64,000 nt of DNA from Phyto melanocephala (GCA_941918925.1 OW799237.1:13311201-13375200); one strand, 5' to 3'. Positions 34,216-46,810 are shown, counted from the first letter of the stretch. The notes: generated by a model from the letters alone, not told the origin. A program made the numbers and translations.

Positions 34216-34810
34216 CTGAATTTCTATATTCAAATATTTTTTATTAAAAATGTTGAGGTATTGCAATTTTTTTTATTAAAAAAATTTTGCTTTACAGCTT
34301 AGGAAGCACTGATCTGTGAAGTGTATTAAGTGCATTTTACTTTGTTTTTTCTGTCGAAATTATCATAAATAGAATGTTTGTTGGCGACCATCAACTACGG
34401 ATATGACCTAATTTTTTTTTCGTAATTATTTATAACAATAATTGTTTTTAATATTTGCTGATTTATCTACTTTTTTTTCAAAACTAATTACATTGTTTAG
34501 AAGTGTGCTTTAAATAACAATATGAATAGAAATTATTTGTATTCTAGTAATTGTTCCAGCTTACATAACAATGATGTTATGAAATTGACCCAATTTTTAA
34601 ATATCCGCTTATTTTGGAAAAGTATTCATAAATCAAAAAAAAACTTTTTTTTTAACTTTTTGTTTTATTTATTTAGATCAAATTTTGATAAGAATAATAA
34701 ATTGTATTACATATTTGAAAAATGTAAAGAAATTCTTTAGAAATTTAAATCTTGTTTTACACAATCTTGCCGCTTTAACTTTAAGTTGAAATCATCATTA
34801 CATTATTTAT
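34216..34810. other. Spacer between inverted Helentron-like copies
   Basis: No gene or repeat is recognised. The 72-codon frame at 34522-34740 is N- and K-rich and looks like chance. Confidence 0.45.
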
Positions 34811-35636
34811 TATACCCTTCACACAGTAAAAAAGGGTATATATAGGTTTGTCATTCCGTGTGAAATTTCTACAATTTTGATTTCCGACCCCATAAAGTAT
34901 ATATTTTCTGAAAGCTTATGAATAGGGGAGTCGATTAAGCCCTGTCAGTCTGTCCGTCTGTCCGTCTGACTGTCTGTCCGTGTGTTTGTTGAAATCAACT
35001 TTTTGAAGCCCACCGACATCGCTTGGACTCGGGTGAGGTATTTAAATACCAGAAATATTCGGGAGTAGATCTGTATTGAAAATCAGAAACATCGGTACAT
35101 AAACAACTGAGATATGAGCAAAAACCCACGACCACCTCGATTTTTTTTCCACAAAAATAACATTACAACAACAACATACATACATACAAACGTGTATACT
35201 GGTTAGAGAAAACGTGGCATCGAATCCCAGCTGAGCCAAAAAAATATTTTTTTTTATATTTTTTTTTAATTTTTTTTTTTTAGTTTTTTATTTAATATAT
35301 TATTTATATTTTTATTATTTTTTTTTTAATTTTTTTTAAAATATTTTTTTTAAATATTTTTTTTGTTTTATATTTATTATATATATTTTAATTATTTTTA
35401 AAAAATTTTTTTATTTAATTTTTTTTTAAATTTTTTTTTTAATTTTTTTTTTTTATTTTTTTAACATACATGCGTAAAATTATAATTTTACAATGGGATG
35501 TTTTTATATATGTACGTTTTTTATATGTATGTACGTATATCATATGGAATGGTGATACAAACTACTGATATTGCATGAATACACGTTGTGAAGGGTATAT
35601 AAGATTCGGCACTGCCGAATATAGCGCTCTTACTTC
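34811..35636 (+). mobile_element. Helentron/DINE-like element, complete, T-rich subtype
   Basis: It begins 'tatacccttcacacag' and has 'ggtttgtcattccgtgtgaa', 'gaccccataaagtatata', a clear GTCY array (34945-34981), and 'gtggcatcgaatcccagctgagcc'. A T-rich tract of about 230 bases follows (35240-35470), then 'caatgggatgtttttatat', 'acacgttgtgaagggtatataa' and the stem-loop end TTCGGCACTGCCGAA with GCGCTCTTACTT. It is the best-preserved copy of its subtype. It is inverted relative to 33808-34215. Confidence 0.82.
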
Positions 35637-38629
35637 TTTTTTGCTTGTCTTGTTTTTAAATTTATCAGTTAATTTCAAAAACAAGAGAACTTGAAAAAGA
35701 GCTTCAGATATACAATAAGAAAAAAAACTTGCCACATGATAACAATTAATTATTTTCAAATTATATTTTCTTGTTGTTATGAATGTCAACATTAAAACAA
35801 ACAAACAAACAAGAAACACATTCATGACATTTAAGATAAATTAAAAGCAGCAATTGAAAATATAAATAAATAATATAAAAAGTAATTACAGTTTTAACCC
35901 AACTCATGAAGTGATAAAAAGCACAACTACCAGAGGGAGTACCCTTTTTTAGAATTTGTTGTTGTTTTTCTACTTTCAACTGCTGTTATATATTAAGTTT
36001 TTAATTTAAAGTTCTTAATTGCTAAATTTATGGGGCAAGAACTTAAATTCAACTTGAATATTTTCAAAATTTATGATTTTATTAATATTTATTTTATAAC
36101 ATGGGTAAATAGCTAATATTGCAAAAACTTAAATACTCAACCTATAATGGCAACAATATAAGATGGCACCATATGTATTTGTGCAAAAATTTATTTAAGC
36201 GACATAAAGTTTAAAATAGTATCTACATATGAAATATAAATAAATACACTGACTGCCAAAAATTATTTCACTTTAGTGTACGTAAAAAGCTGTAAAAGTT
36301 AAGATTTAAAATTTAAGCTTTAAAATAACAGAAAATTGCAAATATTACAAAAATATTAAAAACATTTACTAATCAAAATTTCAGACAAAACTTTTGCCAA
36401 AATAAAGCTGCATATGAAAGCTTTTTTAAGATAGTGTTATTAAAAATGTAAAAGTGTTTAGTGTAACAAAATTTAACCCACAGGCCAAGCGCAAGAATGT
36501 GTTTGTTAAGGATTGTTAACAAAACTAAAAAAATAATTTTTGTAATTTAAAAAAAAATTAAAACTTTTAATTGGTGTTCAAAAAACTTTTTAATAAAAAA
36601 ATGCATCATAGTTTTTATTTAGTATACATTTCAATGCAATAAATAATTAAAGTTTTACAAAGCTTTAATATAAATTTTAAATACTTAACAGGTGGATTTA
36701 AATTTTGTTGCTTAAAGATACAATTGTTAAAGCTTTTAAATACCATCTTAAGCTTTTATTAAAAATATGATCAAAAGTGCAATAAAACAACATAATATTT
36801 GGCAACTAATACCAGTCTTAAATGAGTTCTAAAGTTTATAGATTCAAAGCTTTTTCAAAAATTGTTTTCTAAAAACAACCGAAAATTAAAAAAAGATGCA
36901 TATATTTAATTTATAGAAACTTTTTATGCATAGACATGAATTTTTAACAGCTAAAAAACGCTGCCGCCCTTTAAGTTTTATAAAAAATTTTACACAAATT
37001 TTTGTAAGAAGTTCATAAGCCTATAGTAAACGAAGTGTTAAAAGCCACATGCACATGTGAATGTGGCGTCACTAAAGTGTTCAGCACTTTAGTTACATTT
37101 TTTAAAATAGTCGTCATGGCTGCATTTGGTAAGATTTTGATATAACACGAAATGTATTTAAGTCCAAAAATGTAAAAAAACACATTTGTCCACATCCGAA
37201 GCGGATACATTTATGATATATGATGATGCGTATGTGGCTTTTAAATTTCGGCTTTAGAAAACAGATAATTTTTTCTGTGCAATAGTTATAAAAAAAAACT
37301 AAAAACTTTTTATTAAAGTCTAACTGTCGCATGCATAAAACTTATTTAAGGTTTATAAATAGTTTATTTTACTAATTTTTTTATGAAAATTTGTTTATGA
37401 AGTTTAATGAAACTTAAATATATTTTATGCATATGACAGTAAAGCTTTTACAAAAGTCATACTTTAATTTACTAAAGAAATTAGTTTATACTTATGTTTG
37501 AAAAGTTTTTAGTCAAACCAAACCTTCTAAGTAATGTTTTAAGGCCTCTTTATTTTTTGATACATTTTTTTCACACTGCTTTTTTAATTTTACAGCCCAC
37601 TGTTTGTTGTATGTTCTAACAAATTTACGGTGTTAGTGGAACCATAAAACCTATTTTAGTTTTTTATGATAGTTTTATAATGCAGCAACAACAGTGAACA
37701 AAAAATCAATGCTGATTATAAATGAAAGCAAAATGACAACGTTAGTTTAACAAAATATTGGCTTTTAGCCAAATAGCTATTTTTAGTTGTTGTTGCTGGT
37801 TATTTTCTACAGTTAAATATATGTACATATGTATGTAGGTATGTGGTATTTCTAATAAACAAAAAGCCAATATAAGCTAGAAATGGGCAAACAGATAAAA
37901 AGGATATTCAATAAAGTGTTGCGATTTAATAACATTTTAATGAAGCTCATTTAAATAATGACAGGGTATTTTATGTTTTTTTTTAGTTTCTACTTTTGTT
38001 TATTATATACAAAAGTGTAAACAGAACATTAACTATAAGTTCACCAAAGGTTAGACTTTAATGTTTTAATTTATTTTTTTCAAACGCTTTTGAAAACACA
38101 TTATGGGAGGAATATCAATAAGTGAGTGACTCTTGTAATATTAAAAGGATTGTGTTAATATTTGGCAATAAAGGTCAAATGAGAAATGCAAAGGGTATGT
38201 ACAGCCATGAGCATATAGGTAAATTATTTAAATTCAAATGAATATGATAAAGAGAAAAAATTATTGCAGATAAGATAATAAAAAAAGAGGCAAGTTTTAA
38301 AACAAACATTTTTTAATTAAATAAAATGTTAAAAGGCTATTGAATAATAAAGGTTATCGAAAGCCTTAATATAGACAGAGAGTTTATCAAACAAATTTTA
38401 TAATAAAAAAAAAAATACTTTTTATAAACATTTTAAAAATTAACAAAATTTTATATTAATAAAATATTTATTAAATTTTTTTTTATAAAAATAAATTTAT
38501 GAATTTTTCTCTAAAATGTAAGAGCACAAAAATAAAATATAAAAAAACTTTTTAAACTTTTTAAAAGAAAATAAAGAAATGTGCTGTTTTTTTGTATTTT
38601 TTTAACAATATAATTGTCTAAATTTTTTT
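35637..38629. other. A+T-rich DNA, no gene recognised
   Basis: Small features only: a perfect palindrome ACTAAAGTG/CACTTTAGT around 37072-37094 and several runs of A or T. The open frames at 35562-35979 and 37013-37332 are overlapping chance frames. Confidence 0.45.
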
Positions 38630-39710
38630 TATACCCTTCACCTGTAATGCCAAGGTTATATAAAGCTTTATCATTTAGTTTGCAATTTCTACAATTTTCA
38701 TTTCCAATCACATAAAGTATATATTTTCTGAAAGCTTATGATCAGGAGAGTCGATTGAGCACTGTCCTCTTGTCCATGTTTTTTTTTTTTTGAAATTAAC
38801 TTTTAGATCCGTGTGAGGTATCAGTCTTTTGGAAATATCCGGGAATAAATTGCTATTCAAATTTAGCACAATCGCCCCATAACTTTCAGAGATATGTATA
38901 AATAAACACAACTGTCTCTGTTTCTGCCCATATTTTTACCATAAGGATCAAAAACTTCAAGCTGTTGAATAATTTATAGATACGTTTGCCACTATTTGTA
39001 GATATGATGTTCCTCTAGGGGTATTCGTAAAAATGTTTAACTAATCAACAAAGTTATAGGCAAAAATAATTTGGAAAAATAAATATTTTTTAACATACAT
39101 CCTGCTATTAAAGCTTCTAATGGACACATTGAAGGCAGTAAATTAAAAGCCATAGTCTCCAAAATTGTTGCTAAGAAAAACTATTAAATTATTTTGAAAC
39201 TAACTGAGATATAAACACCAAAATACAACTGTCGATTTTGTTCAGCTTCTTGACTACCGACAGACTCAATATGGGCATCGAAGGAAAGGGCTTGACCGTC
39301 ATAATGTAATCCACTATAAAAAATTATTATGGCCGCCACTGCAAAATATTCCCTCAATATTGATGACAAATTAAAAATTCAAGATGGCGTGTTAATTAAA
39401 ATGATGGATATATGGGTCAAATCTAGTAAGTACGGCTTTGCATCCTTTAACCCCTTAAAATATTGATTTTAAATGAAAGGGATTGACCAGCATAATCAAA
39501 CTATGAAAAAAGTTAAAATCCAAGATGGCGCCGTTAGAAAAATGGCGAATAAATTTTTTCTCAACCCCATTAATTTGGGTATCAAATGAAAGGGCTTGAT
39601 GAAAAGAATATAGATAACTATCAAACAATTAAAATCAAATTAAAACAAAAATCATCTGAAATCTAGGATACGGTACGATGTGTTCACTATTCCTATGTAC
39701 ATTAGGGAAA
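38630..39710 (+). mobile_element. Helentron/DINE-like element lacking its stem-loop end
   Basis: It starts 'tatacccttcacctgtaatg', with 'atcacataaagtatata', a vestigial GTCY motif, 'tagcacaatcgccccataa', and 'caaaatacaactgtcgat'. Three internal units carry 'caagatggcg' and 'atcaaatgaaagggcttga'. It then has 'gaaatctaggatacggtacgatg' and breaks off before the expected stem-loop. It shares its body with the 14095, 27490 and 53720 copies. Confidence 0.72.
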
Positions 39711-39951
39711 CAACTTTTTTACAATTTTTGAAAACAATTTTTTTACAATTTTTGAAAATATCAAAATGGCCATTGTAGTGCATAAAAAAACAATAAAAAC
39801 TGCATCTCTAGATTTTCGATATCGTTAAAAAAGGTTCCGCGTCAAATGCAATTAAGTTTGGGATCAGTAAGTTTTAAAAAATTAAGTAATATGACTTAAA
39901 AAAGATAGTTTTTAGATTGTGATTTTGATAGTTAAATAATTATCTAATAAA

Positions 39952-40105
39952 ACATTTTGAAAAAATAATAAATTTTGAAAAAATAAAAAATTTTGAAAAA
40001 ATAAAAAATTTTGAAAAAATAAAAAATTTTAAAAAAATAAAAAATTTTGAAAAAATAAAAAATTTTGAAAATAAAAAATTTTGAAAAAATAAAAAAAATT
40101 TTAAA
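39952..40105. repeat. A+T minisatellite, ~19-20 bp unit
   Basis: About eight tandem copies of the unit 'aaaaattttgaaaaaataaa', with minor variation (one copy has aaa for gaa, one is shortened). The regular F-I-F-S-K-F translation on the minus strand reflects this array and is not a protein. Confidence 0.9.
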
Positions 40106-41447
40106 GGGCTTTCAGAAATCGTCTTCGACGCGGAACGTTTTTGTTCCGAAATGACCTGAGGAAACATTTTTCGGTTTCAGCGCAACAGCGTGGTGATATT
40201 TTGGTTGTACCCCTAATGTACATGCTAGTGAAGAGCAGATTCCGTTCAACCGAATACAACAATTTTGGTTCTTTTATGTGTTTTACACTCAATTTTATAA
40301 ACAAACAATATATTTTTCTTCAACCAATTTTCTTTCTAATTTCTAATTTCATTTTCTAAAACAATTTTAAACACTGCCACAACATTTGGTTTTTTTTTAT
40401 TTATTTTTTGTTTGTTTTAAATTCAACAAATCTTTACATCAAAGTTAAAGCATTTCCTTTAACAATTTTCAAATCTAAATCCGCTTTGCATATCTACAAA
40501 GTAAGTGTGAACAAACTGCAGCAAATCTCAAAATACATTTTAACGAATGCAAAATAATTACAAAAGCTAAAAAAAAATTAATTGCAGATGTTGTAATACA
40601 AGTCAAATAGAAACTACAAAAAACATTTAACGAAATAAGAGCACTTGAGTTCAATTGAAAGAATGTTCATTTGAAAAGAGTGTTACAAAATGTAAACTGA
40701 AAATTTCATTTTTTTTAATATTCTTATTTATCACAAGAAAATAAAATAAATTTGTTTAAATTTGCTCAAAAGAAAAAGCTCTTAATTTCTAAAGCCAAGT
40801 AAGCTTTTAAGTAAAATTGTTAGAAAGAATGTTAAATGTGTTATGATGCAAAGCCTTCACCTAAAAACAGTGTATATATAAAAAATTCTATATAATTTAA
40901 TTATTTTATTCAAAATTGGGTCAATCTTTTTGTTTCCATTATTCTTTATTAAAAACATTTTTTTCTATTCTTTTTCTAAAATAAAAAGAAAATAAAGTAC
41001 CATCAACATTGTTTAATAAATGCAAGAGATTTTTTTTTTCTCGTTTTATTTATTTTTATAATACTGATTTAGCCAACAAACCTTAATATCGTTAACATCG
41101 TTGGCAACAATAAATAGCAACAACACTAACAAAACAAAACAAAACAAATTCATCGTCAACATTATCATCAATTTGTATATAGTTCAACCATCATTAATGT
41201 TGCTGCTTAAAGTTGACTGTATGCTCTTGAATAGAAAATTCTATAAAATCAAACAGAATCATCAAACTACTGACTTTGCTGTTGTGGTTGTCTGTTGCTA
41301 CTGCTACTAAGCAACAACTTTTTCTTTTGTTCTCTTTAATTTTTTTTCTTGTAAGTCCTGCAATAAGTTAACTGAAATGCATGCAAAATATTGCATTAAA
41401 TAAAAAATCAATAAACTAACATGTAAACAAACCCAACTTATCTAAAA
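40106..41447. other. Less A+T-rich stretch, possible leader exon, no coding gene
   Basis: From 40106 to 40280 the sequence has more G+C than its surroundings. A consensus donor, ACAAA followed by GTAAGTGTG, lies at 40501. The 40230-40500 segment has the CAA-rich look of a fly leader. No initiator/DPE pair with correct spacing was found, so an alternative first exon is only a possibility. The rest is featureless. Confidence 0.3.
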
Positions 41448-42080
41448 CAAGATAGAGTCCTATAGTCGGCTGTGGGGAATTTTATAAACCCTTCATACAC
41501 TTTGTACTATCATATACATACCTACACATAAACATAAGTATGTATTAAGGACCGCTAGGTTTTATTGTTGTTTTATTACTAAATCGACTTCTCGTCATAT
41601 AGAGGTTTAGAAAATACTTAAAAATTTGTAGGAAATCGATAATCTGGTCTTGAAATTGATTTTTTTTTCCAAAAAAAAATTTTTGCCGATATCTTTGTCA
41701 ATAGTTGACCTAGTAAACCAAAATTTTTGCAAATGTAGTCAAGGGTACATATTTTATACGCACGTAAAAAACGTTTCAAGAAGTTCCGTAGGAGCTGCGA
41801 AATTTAACTTTGTTTGGGTAGAAACAGAGGAAATCGCCTGTAACGTGGCCACATAACTGATTTTCAATAGCATAATTCACGAAAGCATATCTGATAAAGT
41901 GATATCACCCAAGAGCCTGAAGTATACGTCAGGGGATTAAAAAGTTGATTTCAACATACACGCGGGCAGATGGACTAAGCTAAATCAATTCCAATATACA
42001 TAATGATTCGAAATATTTTCAGTTTATATGGTCGCAAATGAATATTGAACAAAGTAAAAATGGTATGATGAATTTATATA
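41448..42080 (-). mobile_element. Helentron/DINE-like element, second body type
   Basis: The left end CAAGATAGAGTCCTATAGTC is followed by a decayed stem-loop (GTCGGCTGTGGGGAA) and 'aacccttcatacactttgta'. The body matches the 55738 copy: 'gccgatatctttgtcaatag', 'cgtaaaaaacgtttcaagaag', 'gttgatttcaacatacacgcg' and 'gcagatggactaagctaaatc'. The right end is 'tttatatggtcgcaaatgaat'. Confidence 0.65.
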
Positions 42081-42119
42081 TTTATTTATGGTCACTGGGA
42101 TCATATAGTCTTCATAATC

Positions 42120-42960
42120 CCTGAAAGGGATTGTTTGTTTAAATCTGATGGTGCTGTGTGGGGCATGCAGTTTTCATGGGTGAAAATGATGAATATAGGT
42201 ACAGAGGCAGGTTTCTATATCACAGGGGAAAGCATTGGAAGCTCTTGCAGACTTTTTAAAAATTGAGGTATGTTTCAAGCGGAGATAATGGCCATCTAAA
42301 GGGAAAAGAATTTCATTATGGAACATGTTTCAAAGTGTTACTATTTACATGGATAGTCAGGCGGCTCTAAAGGCCTTGCATGAACATTATGTTAAATTTT
42401 GGCTGGCTTAAAACTCTAGGAAAACTTACGATAGATTTATAAGCTTCTTTAACGTGCCAGGGAAAGATGAAACTGTCGGTGGATCGACGCTAGGGTCAAC
42501 ATATAAGGGCCACCGATTAACCACTATGGGCTAATAAGTGCGTGGATATTAGACAGGACTGAAATGGCATGGAGAAACAAAAGGAACTACAAAGTGTCAA
42601 GTGACTTGATGCCAAAGGTAAATTCGGCAATCTCTATGGTACTCCTGGATCTAAATAGAGCATGTCTGAGGACCATTTATTGGATTATAAAAGAACATTA
42701 TTCAGTAGGGGCTAGAGTAATCAAATGGAAATGGAATATAACAGTAGGATGTGTGAGGATGAGAAAGACATAGTCAAGGTAGAGAATTTTGTCTGTAACT
42801 GCCCGAGAGTATAGGAGCGTTAGGTAAATGACTGCATGATAAGTTGAGTGATATTTCGGAGAGTAAACTATAAAATATCATCGAATTTATTACGGGGGTC
42901 GGGTGGTTAGTAGAAAGACAATAAAGGCTTGAGAGGACTGTTTTGCGCAGATTTTTCATT
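42120..42960 (+). pseudogene. LINE ORF2 fragment: RNase H and C-terminal zinc region
   Basis: Pieces in several plus-strand frames follow the order of an RNase H-bearing non-LTR retrotransposon. T-E-A-G-F-Y-I-T-G-E near 42205 and F-Q-A-E-I-M-A-I near 42270 belong to the RNase H core. I-Y-M-D-S-Q-A-A-L-K-A-L near 42345 contains its catalytic aspartate. After a gap come M-P-K-V-N-S-A-I, L-N-R-A-C-L-R-T-I and H-Y-S-V-G-A near 42610-42710, then F-V-C-N-C-P-R-V near 42790, the C-x-C-P zinc motif that ends such proteins. Stops and frameshifts are frequent. The reverse transcriptase is absent. The order resembles I/R1-group LINEs. Confidence 0.75.
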
Positions 42961-43947
42961 TCATATCTTCGACATTATTTTTTTCCTTAATTTATCCTAT
43001 TTCTAATATTACATTTTTTCCCTAATTCTATCTGTTTTTTGTAAATAATTAAACATTTTTTTTCGCGAAATACTCTTACTTTCCAACCTTTTCTACTTAG
43101 GAACCACTGCCTGCTTCGCCCATCACCCAGCTATTAATATTTGTTATAGAACATGCAAGTGCCTTTACAAACTAATATTTGTGCTATTTTGTAAAATTTT
43201 ATTAGAAGAATCACAATAAACAACAAGAAAATAATTACATTTAACGTATTAACGACAACAACAAAAATAAAAGCAACATATTGCAACCGATTTTAGATAA
43301 TCCAACAAGCGCACATATAGGCAAGACTAAAAAGACAGATAAACAATAACATAAATACGACTAAAGAACTAGCGGATATCACGTTTTTCCCTTTATGACT
43401 ATATGTTATGGCAGACGCTTGTTGAGAATTGTTGTTTATTATTTTAGGTTTTATGTGTAACTCAGGTGTATGGTTCTATATTTATAAAATGAAAAATTAT
43501 CTGGTTGTGTTAAATTTGTATATTTCCGTTTCTATTTGGTTTGTTTTTCGTTTAGCTATTTCTTTTCTTATTCACAAGTTAATTTTTGATGTGTAACGGG
43601 TGTGTCGCAAAGCGCTTACTATCTTAAGAATAAAAAAATAATAATTTGGGTAATGACTCTTGCATATATGTCAAACGGAATTTAACCAATGGCTTTGAGG
43701 GCCGTTGTGGTTTATGGCTTATTGGCAAAAGCCTGCAACCTTATAAAGCCCGATAAGAAAATGGCAAACAAGGTAAAATTTTATAATCTGGGTGGCCAGT
43801 AGACATCACTTCCATGTGAAACTACCAAGCCCTAAAATCGCTTGTGTATAATGCTAAATATGTCATGAGCTATGTAGCACTAAGTATGGAGCACATATCG
43901 TCTAATTTAGGCCAAAACAATTAGAAATCATCGACCTATAGCACTCG
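42961..43947. other. Non-coding DNA
   Basis: No element end or gene is recognised. 43610-43760 is somewhat richer in G+C, with a small hairpin near 43705-43735 (ggttt-atggc-ttattggc). Confidence 0.4.
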
Positions 43948-44399
43948 CTATGGCCTAGACAACTTAGTTCTTAAAGGAATATAAACAAATGACGACGCCA
44001 GCTTTTGAGCCAAATTGTAATATTTTACACTCTTAGATCTCATGTGGTATCGACCCAAATTCGAAAATTTTGCATGTATCCATTCATCTAAAAAATAGGC
44101 TTCATAGCTGAAAGTGTTATTTTGAAGAAACGTTTCGCGGAACCCTGCCCAAACGCAATTCCAATTTTGATAAAATTCCTTCATCATTAAAAAGTTTTGT
44201 TGAACACATTATCCGCCCATAGTGTTTTGGCAAAACAACCTGAATAAATTACAGACAATTCGACAGATATAGTTTCAACAATATGATTGTTATAAACTGT
44301 CAATGTTCGAAAATCTCTATTAAAAGACCCTTTTGTTATAAAATAGTTGCTGGTTGTCTTATGGTGAATGCCGCTATAGTTAAAATGAGTTGATACCAA
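43948..44399 (-). pseudogene. Two abutting unrecognised frames, possibly transposase N-terminus
   Basis: Frames 44399-44187 and 44187-43948 adjoin on the minus strand and have balanced amino-acid use unlike most chance frames here. The second contains F-Y-Q-N-W-N-C-V-W-A-G-F-R-E-T-F-L-Q-N-N, followed by W-I-H-A-K-F-S-N-L-G. This spacing loosely fits the N-terminal helix-turn-helix of mariner/IS630-type transposases. No catalytic motifs and no inverted ends were found around it. The assignment is tentative; it could equally be coincidence. Confidence 0.25.
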
Positions 44400-44643
44400 C
44401 TGATATGTTTATTGTATGAAGACATTTTGGTATGACGTAGTTTTCTTTTATGTTTAAACGATTCGTGATTGTAATTTCAATAAATCAATTTAAATTATCG
44501 ATAAATATTATCAGAAATTAATGTAAACATAATTGTGCAATACGCAATACTGAGCATGACTTGTATATTGTAAGAATTCTAATTCAATGGTATTTATTAT
44601 TAGCTTTTAGAGTTCTAATGAGTTTAAATGACATTCTATAAAT
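44400..44643. other. Spacer, nothing recognised
   Basis: Short A+T-rich DNA between the unrecognised frames and the MITE that follows. Confidence 0.4.
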
Positions 44644-44890
44644 CTGTGGCTTGGAGCTAAAAGGGCCAATGTCACATTTTTGCTCTTTTGAGTTAATCAT
44701 TGCATTAGATTTGTTTTCTTGCTCTATTTCATTATGGTAAAACAGCTTAAGTCATACTTAACCCAGAACAGGTTCATAAATAAAATGCTGGCCAATGTTA
44801 CTATGAAAGCATTTATAAAAGTTAAAGTTCAATTCCAATTTTCTCAAAAGTAAATATTTTGACATTGACCCTTTTAGCTCCAAGCCACAG
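44644..44890. mobile_element. 247-bp MITE with ~30-bp inverted ends
   Basis: CTGTGGCTTGGAGCTAAAAG at 44644, continuing to about 44673, is mirrored by its inverse ending at 44890 with a single mismatch (GGGCC/GGGTC) over roughly 28 bp. The flanks offer only a short direct repeat, AAAT on both sides, so the superfamily is not determined. The interior is non-coding. Confidence 0.8.
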
Positions 44891-46074
44891 AAATATAGGT
44901 AAAAAACATATAATAATAATCTTATGTTTAAAGTGTTGCGCAAAATATAAATAAAGAAATTAAACAAAACATTTGTACAAGTAATGTAAAATCATACGAC
45001 CGACAACTTATACGGCAGGCTGTAAATGGTACAAGTGTAGCACCTGAAAAGAGAGATCTTTAAATAATATTGGTTTTAAAATAAACTTACTGGAATTGGA
45101 CCTTTGAAACAGTACACATCCACAATAAAGGAATGCATGCACAGAGAGAAACCTTGTTTGAAGACGCTAATTTTATTTCTTTCTACTAAACTTGTTTATG
45201 TATGTGTATGGATAAGTATTACCCAGTGTTTATTATAATGAGAGATTACCTAATGGCGAATTTGAGCGACATGGTAATAATAATATTTTTATCAATGAAT
45301 CATTGCCACATAATCATTATCAAATTACAATTTGTACGAAATTATCGTAAATGAAAATTTCATTGATGAATCTACGTGACAATAACAGAAAAAAGAGCGT
45401 TTTGCATGACAATACAATTGAAGAGTCACTACTTATAGTTATAAAAGTTGAGACTAAGCGACATTTTTCTGTTATGAGTCTAAACTAGTAAAGTTATAAA
45501 ATAAGAGTGCGCTAATGAATCACGAGTCTATTAGGACTCGTTAATACATTAATAGGACTGCCAGACAAAATCAACTTCTATCATTTATGAAAGTTTGGAC
45601 ATTTACTTTAAAAGTTTATATTTGACGCCAAAGAGAAATAAACATTTGTCAGCGATGACTTAATATTGTCAGCGTTTGCCACGAAAAAATCATTATGACG
45701 TTCGTCATCGGGTATTTTAAAAGTATGTGCGTAATAGTGAGTGTATATTATGAATTGGGATATTGTGATTACAATAAATACAAACATTTATATGTTAATG
45801 TTGAACATCTAATAAGCATGCACTCAGTAAGCCAGTTAGTGTTCGATATTGGATGATTATTCATAGAAACTAGAACATGATCATTGAATGAGGATGTTTA
45901 TGCAACCCTTTAATCAGAAACTTCAAACAAAAGTGCTGTTTGTTTGCTTGATTTGGCTTTTCTTATTATTTTTTATTACGGCGCGCATTGCTACGCCCCT
46001 TAATGAATAAAATGCATTCTGAAGGTAAATTTAATATCAAGTGCAAAAAGCTAAAAATTTAAAATTTTTTTAAT
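44891..46074. other. Non-coding DNA with small palindromes
   Basis: Perfect short hairpins CGAGTC/GACTCG near 45525 and ATGACG/CGTCAT near 45695 are present. No gene is seen. 45950-46074 leads into the tandem array and contains 'gctacgcccctta', possibly part of the same unit. Confidence 0.4.
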
Positions 46075-46810
46075 GGGCGTGGCACTGCCCACTTTTCTAA
46101 TCACGAAATCGTAAAGTCATGACAGCTCAATATGTGTGCAAAGTTTCAGAAAAATCGGTCCAGTGCAAGTACCTCAAAATGATAACTTTTTTATAGGCGT
46201 GGCACTTTTCTAGTCACGAAATTGTAAAGTCATGACAGCTCAATATGTGTGCAAAGTTTCAAAAAAATCGGTCCAGTGCAAGTATCTCAAAATTAAAACT
46301 TTTTTAGGGGCGTGTTCCCGCCCACTTTTCTTATCACGAAATTATTTAGTCATGACAGCTCAATATGTGTGCAAAGTTTCAGAAAAATCGGTCCAGTGCA
46401 AGTACCTCAAAATGATAACTTTTTCATAGGCGTGGCACTGCCCACTTTTCTAGTCACGAAATTGTATAGTCATGACAGCTCAATATGTGTGCAAAGTTTC
46501 AGAAAAATCGGTCCAGTGCAAGTACCTCAAAATGATAACTTTTTTATAGGCGTGGCACTGCCCACTTTTCTAGTCACGAAATTGTAAAGTCATGACAGCT
46601 CAATATGTGTGCAAAGTTTCAAAAAAATCGGTCCAGTGCAAGTATCTCAAAATTAAAACTTTTTTAGGGGCGTGGTCCCGCCCATTTTTCTTATCACGAA
46701 ATTATTTAGTCATGACAGCTCGATATGTGTGCAAAGTTTCAGAAAAATCGGTCAAGTGCAAGTAGCTAAAACTGATAACTAATTTTTATGGGCGTGGCCC
46801 CGCCCACTTT
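46075..46810 (+). repeat. ~120-bp tandem array with three-unit higher-order pattern
   Basis: Six units begin at about 46075, 46195, 46307, 46428, 46548 and 46667, with a partial seventh at 46789. Each reads 'GGCGTGGCACTGCCCACTTT', 'cacgaaatt', 'agtcatgacagctcaatatg', 'gtgcaaagtttcagaaaaat' and 'cggtccagtgcaagtacctc'. Unit 1 resembles unit 4, unit 2 resembles unit 5 (both 'caaaaaaatcgg' and 'aaattaaaactttttta'), and unit 3 resembles unit 6 (both 'cccgcccatttttct' or close, and 'attatttagtc'). So the array is two copies of a ~360-bp higher-order unit. The unit edge 'gggcgtggccccgcccac' is palindromic. The array continues into 'aagtttgagtctgatcggtt' and a CA microsatellite. The open frames within are artefacts of the repeat. 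Confidence 0.9.

Noticed and set aside
39940..40167. Frame with repeated F-I-F-S-K-F
   Set aside because: Direct translation of the A+T minisatellite.
46232..46587. Overlapping open frames with repeated peptide blocks
   Set aside because: They are translations of the ~120-bp tandem repeat. The periodic peptide simply follows the DNA unit, and no start context or family supports a protein.
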